A stretch of DNA of 64,000 bases from FACHB-T130 sp042747725 (GTDB lineage Bacteria > Cyanobacteriota > Cyanobacteriia > Cyanobacteriales > FACHB-T130): contig NZ_JBHZGO010000048.1 of NCBI RefSeq assembly GCF_042747725.1, positions 134,108 to 198,107 on the forward strand, given 5' to 3'. Both the position numbers and the translations under genes were made by a program. Below, piece after piece: positions 63,651 to 64,000 of this stretch; position 1 is the stretch's first letter, and the number at the start of each line of letters is the position of its first letter. The notes under the pieces were generated by a model. That model was not told the origin of the DNA and searched no databases. It worked only from the letters and a program-made list of their open reading frames with translations.

Positions 63651-64000
63651 CTACTGTGCGATTGTCTTGCGTCTTTTGCCGAAACGCAGGGCTGCAAAAC
63701 TTGTGAGCATGAGTGCGCCCACTGTACTGGGTTCGGGTACTGGTTTAGGTCTACTGCCGCTGCTGCCAGAGCCGCCAGTGCCGCTAGTGCCGGAACCATA
63801 GTCAATCTGCGTACCGCCATTGCTGTAATCGACGCCAGTGGTGCCGCCGGAAGTGGGAGCCGGTGCCGGTGCGGGTGCCGGTGCGGGAGCTGGAGCTGGA
63901 GCTGGTGCCGGTGCGGGAGCTGGTGCCGGTGCGGGTGCCGGTGCGGGTGCCGGTGCCGGTGCCGGTGCGGGGGCTGGTGCGGGGGCTGGAGCTGGAGCTG
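63651..64000 (-). CDS. PEP-CTERM sorted protein with Ala-Pro repeat (5' end outside window)
   Basis: Stop TAG at 63651-63653; the frame is open to the window edge (116 codons including stop). From the edge it reads an alternating Ala-Pro repeat of at least 30 residues, then a Gly/Ser/Thr-rich linker (TSGGTTGVDYSNGGTQIDYG), then VPEPSTVGALMLTSFAALRF and the basic KRRK end. The VPEP, helix and Arg/Lys cluster make a PEP-CTERM signal, which is processed by an exosortase; the protein should be exported and surface-attached. An exosortase gene is not in the window. Confidence 0.85.
   Translation of the reverse strand, partial: APAPAPAPAPAPAPAPAPAPAPAPAPAPAPAPAPAPAPAPAPAPAPAPTSGGTTGVDYSNGGTQIDYGSGTSGTGGSGSSGSRPKPVPEPSTVGALMLTSFAALRFGKRRKTIAQ

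Overview
The window looks like chromosomal DNA from a cyanobacterium, probably a filamentous, non-marine one. Evidence: the palindrome GCGATCGC (HIP1) recurs throughout, inside and outside genes; petN (cytochrome b6f), two Ycf66-type proteins, a PF06967-type (Mo-nitrogenase C-terminal) domain, DUF2301 and DUF1361 proteins, pentapeptide-repeat proteins and an ethylene-receptor-like histidine kinase are all cyanobacterial hallmarks. Short genes lie on both strands, operons are few, and intergenic repeats are abundant. I saw no rRNA, tRNA, CRISPR array or intact transposase gene.

Layout. 0-6.1 kb is accessory: the end of a STAS-like gene, a DUF4157 protein with a RelA/SpoT-like C-terminus (candidate contractile-injection or polymorphic toxin) followed by a 73-residue protein, then two paralogous pentapeptide-repeat proteins with a TIR-like C-terminal domain. 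6.8-24.7 kb is mostly housekeeping: MFS carrier, moaA, rpsD, a BtuF-like protein, an acyltransferase, two methyltransferases, petN plus a small membrane protein, recQ, two Ycf66-like genes, a class A beta-lactamase-like protein, trmJ-like, DUF2256, isoaspartyl peptidase, ynfA and glmU. 24.8-35.3 kb has an HD-GYP regulator, an MnmD-like methyltransferase, a rhodanese, a NYN protein, leuA, obg, a TerB fusion protein, a small EamA protein and comF.

35.5-50.5 kb carries a 1574-residue hybrid kinase with an ethylene-binding-type sensor, a PEP-synthase-like enzyme, a baeRF gene destroyed by insertions, a sugar nucleotidyltransferase, DUF1361, a MASE1 kinase and tldD. 50.6-64 kb carries a 51-54-residue protein, a DUF62 enzyme, DUF2301, dprA, a broken Uma2 gene, a probable pseudokinase with WD40 repeats, a GH10 xylanase, an Eis-type acetyltransferase, an M50 protease with TPRs, the grxC-gshB-oxidoreductase group, a prolyl-hydroxylase-like oxygenase and a PEP-CTERM protein cut by the window edge.

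The clearest unusual theme is repeat invasion of genes. Heptanucleotide tandem arrays lie at the 3' end of the BtuF-like gene (flanked by a duplicated gene end), at the end of the hybrid kinase (two arrays in opposite orientation) and in frame inside the PEP-synthase-like gene. Other repeat-like segments are translated inside the BtuF-like, TrmJ-like and kinase genes. A 122-bp element with perfect 15-bp terminal inverted repeats and a 5-bp target duplication splits the baeRF gene; removing it restores the reading frame. A second, shorter copy lies at 62.2 kb. All identifications rest on reading motifs by eye; no database search was run.
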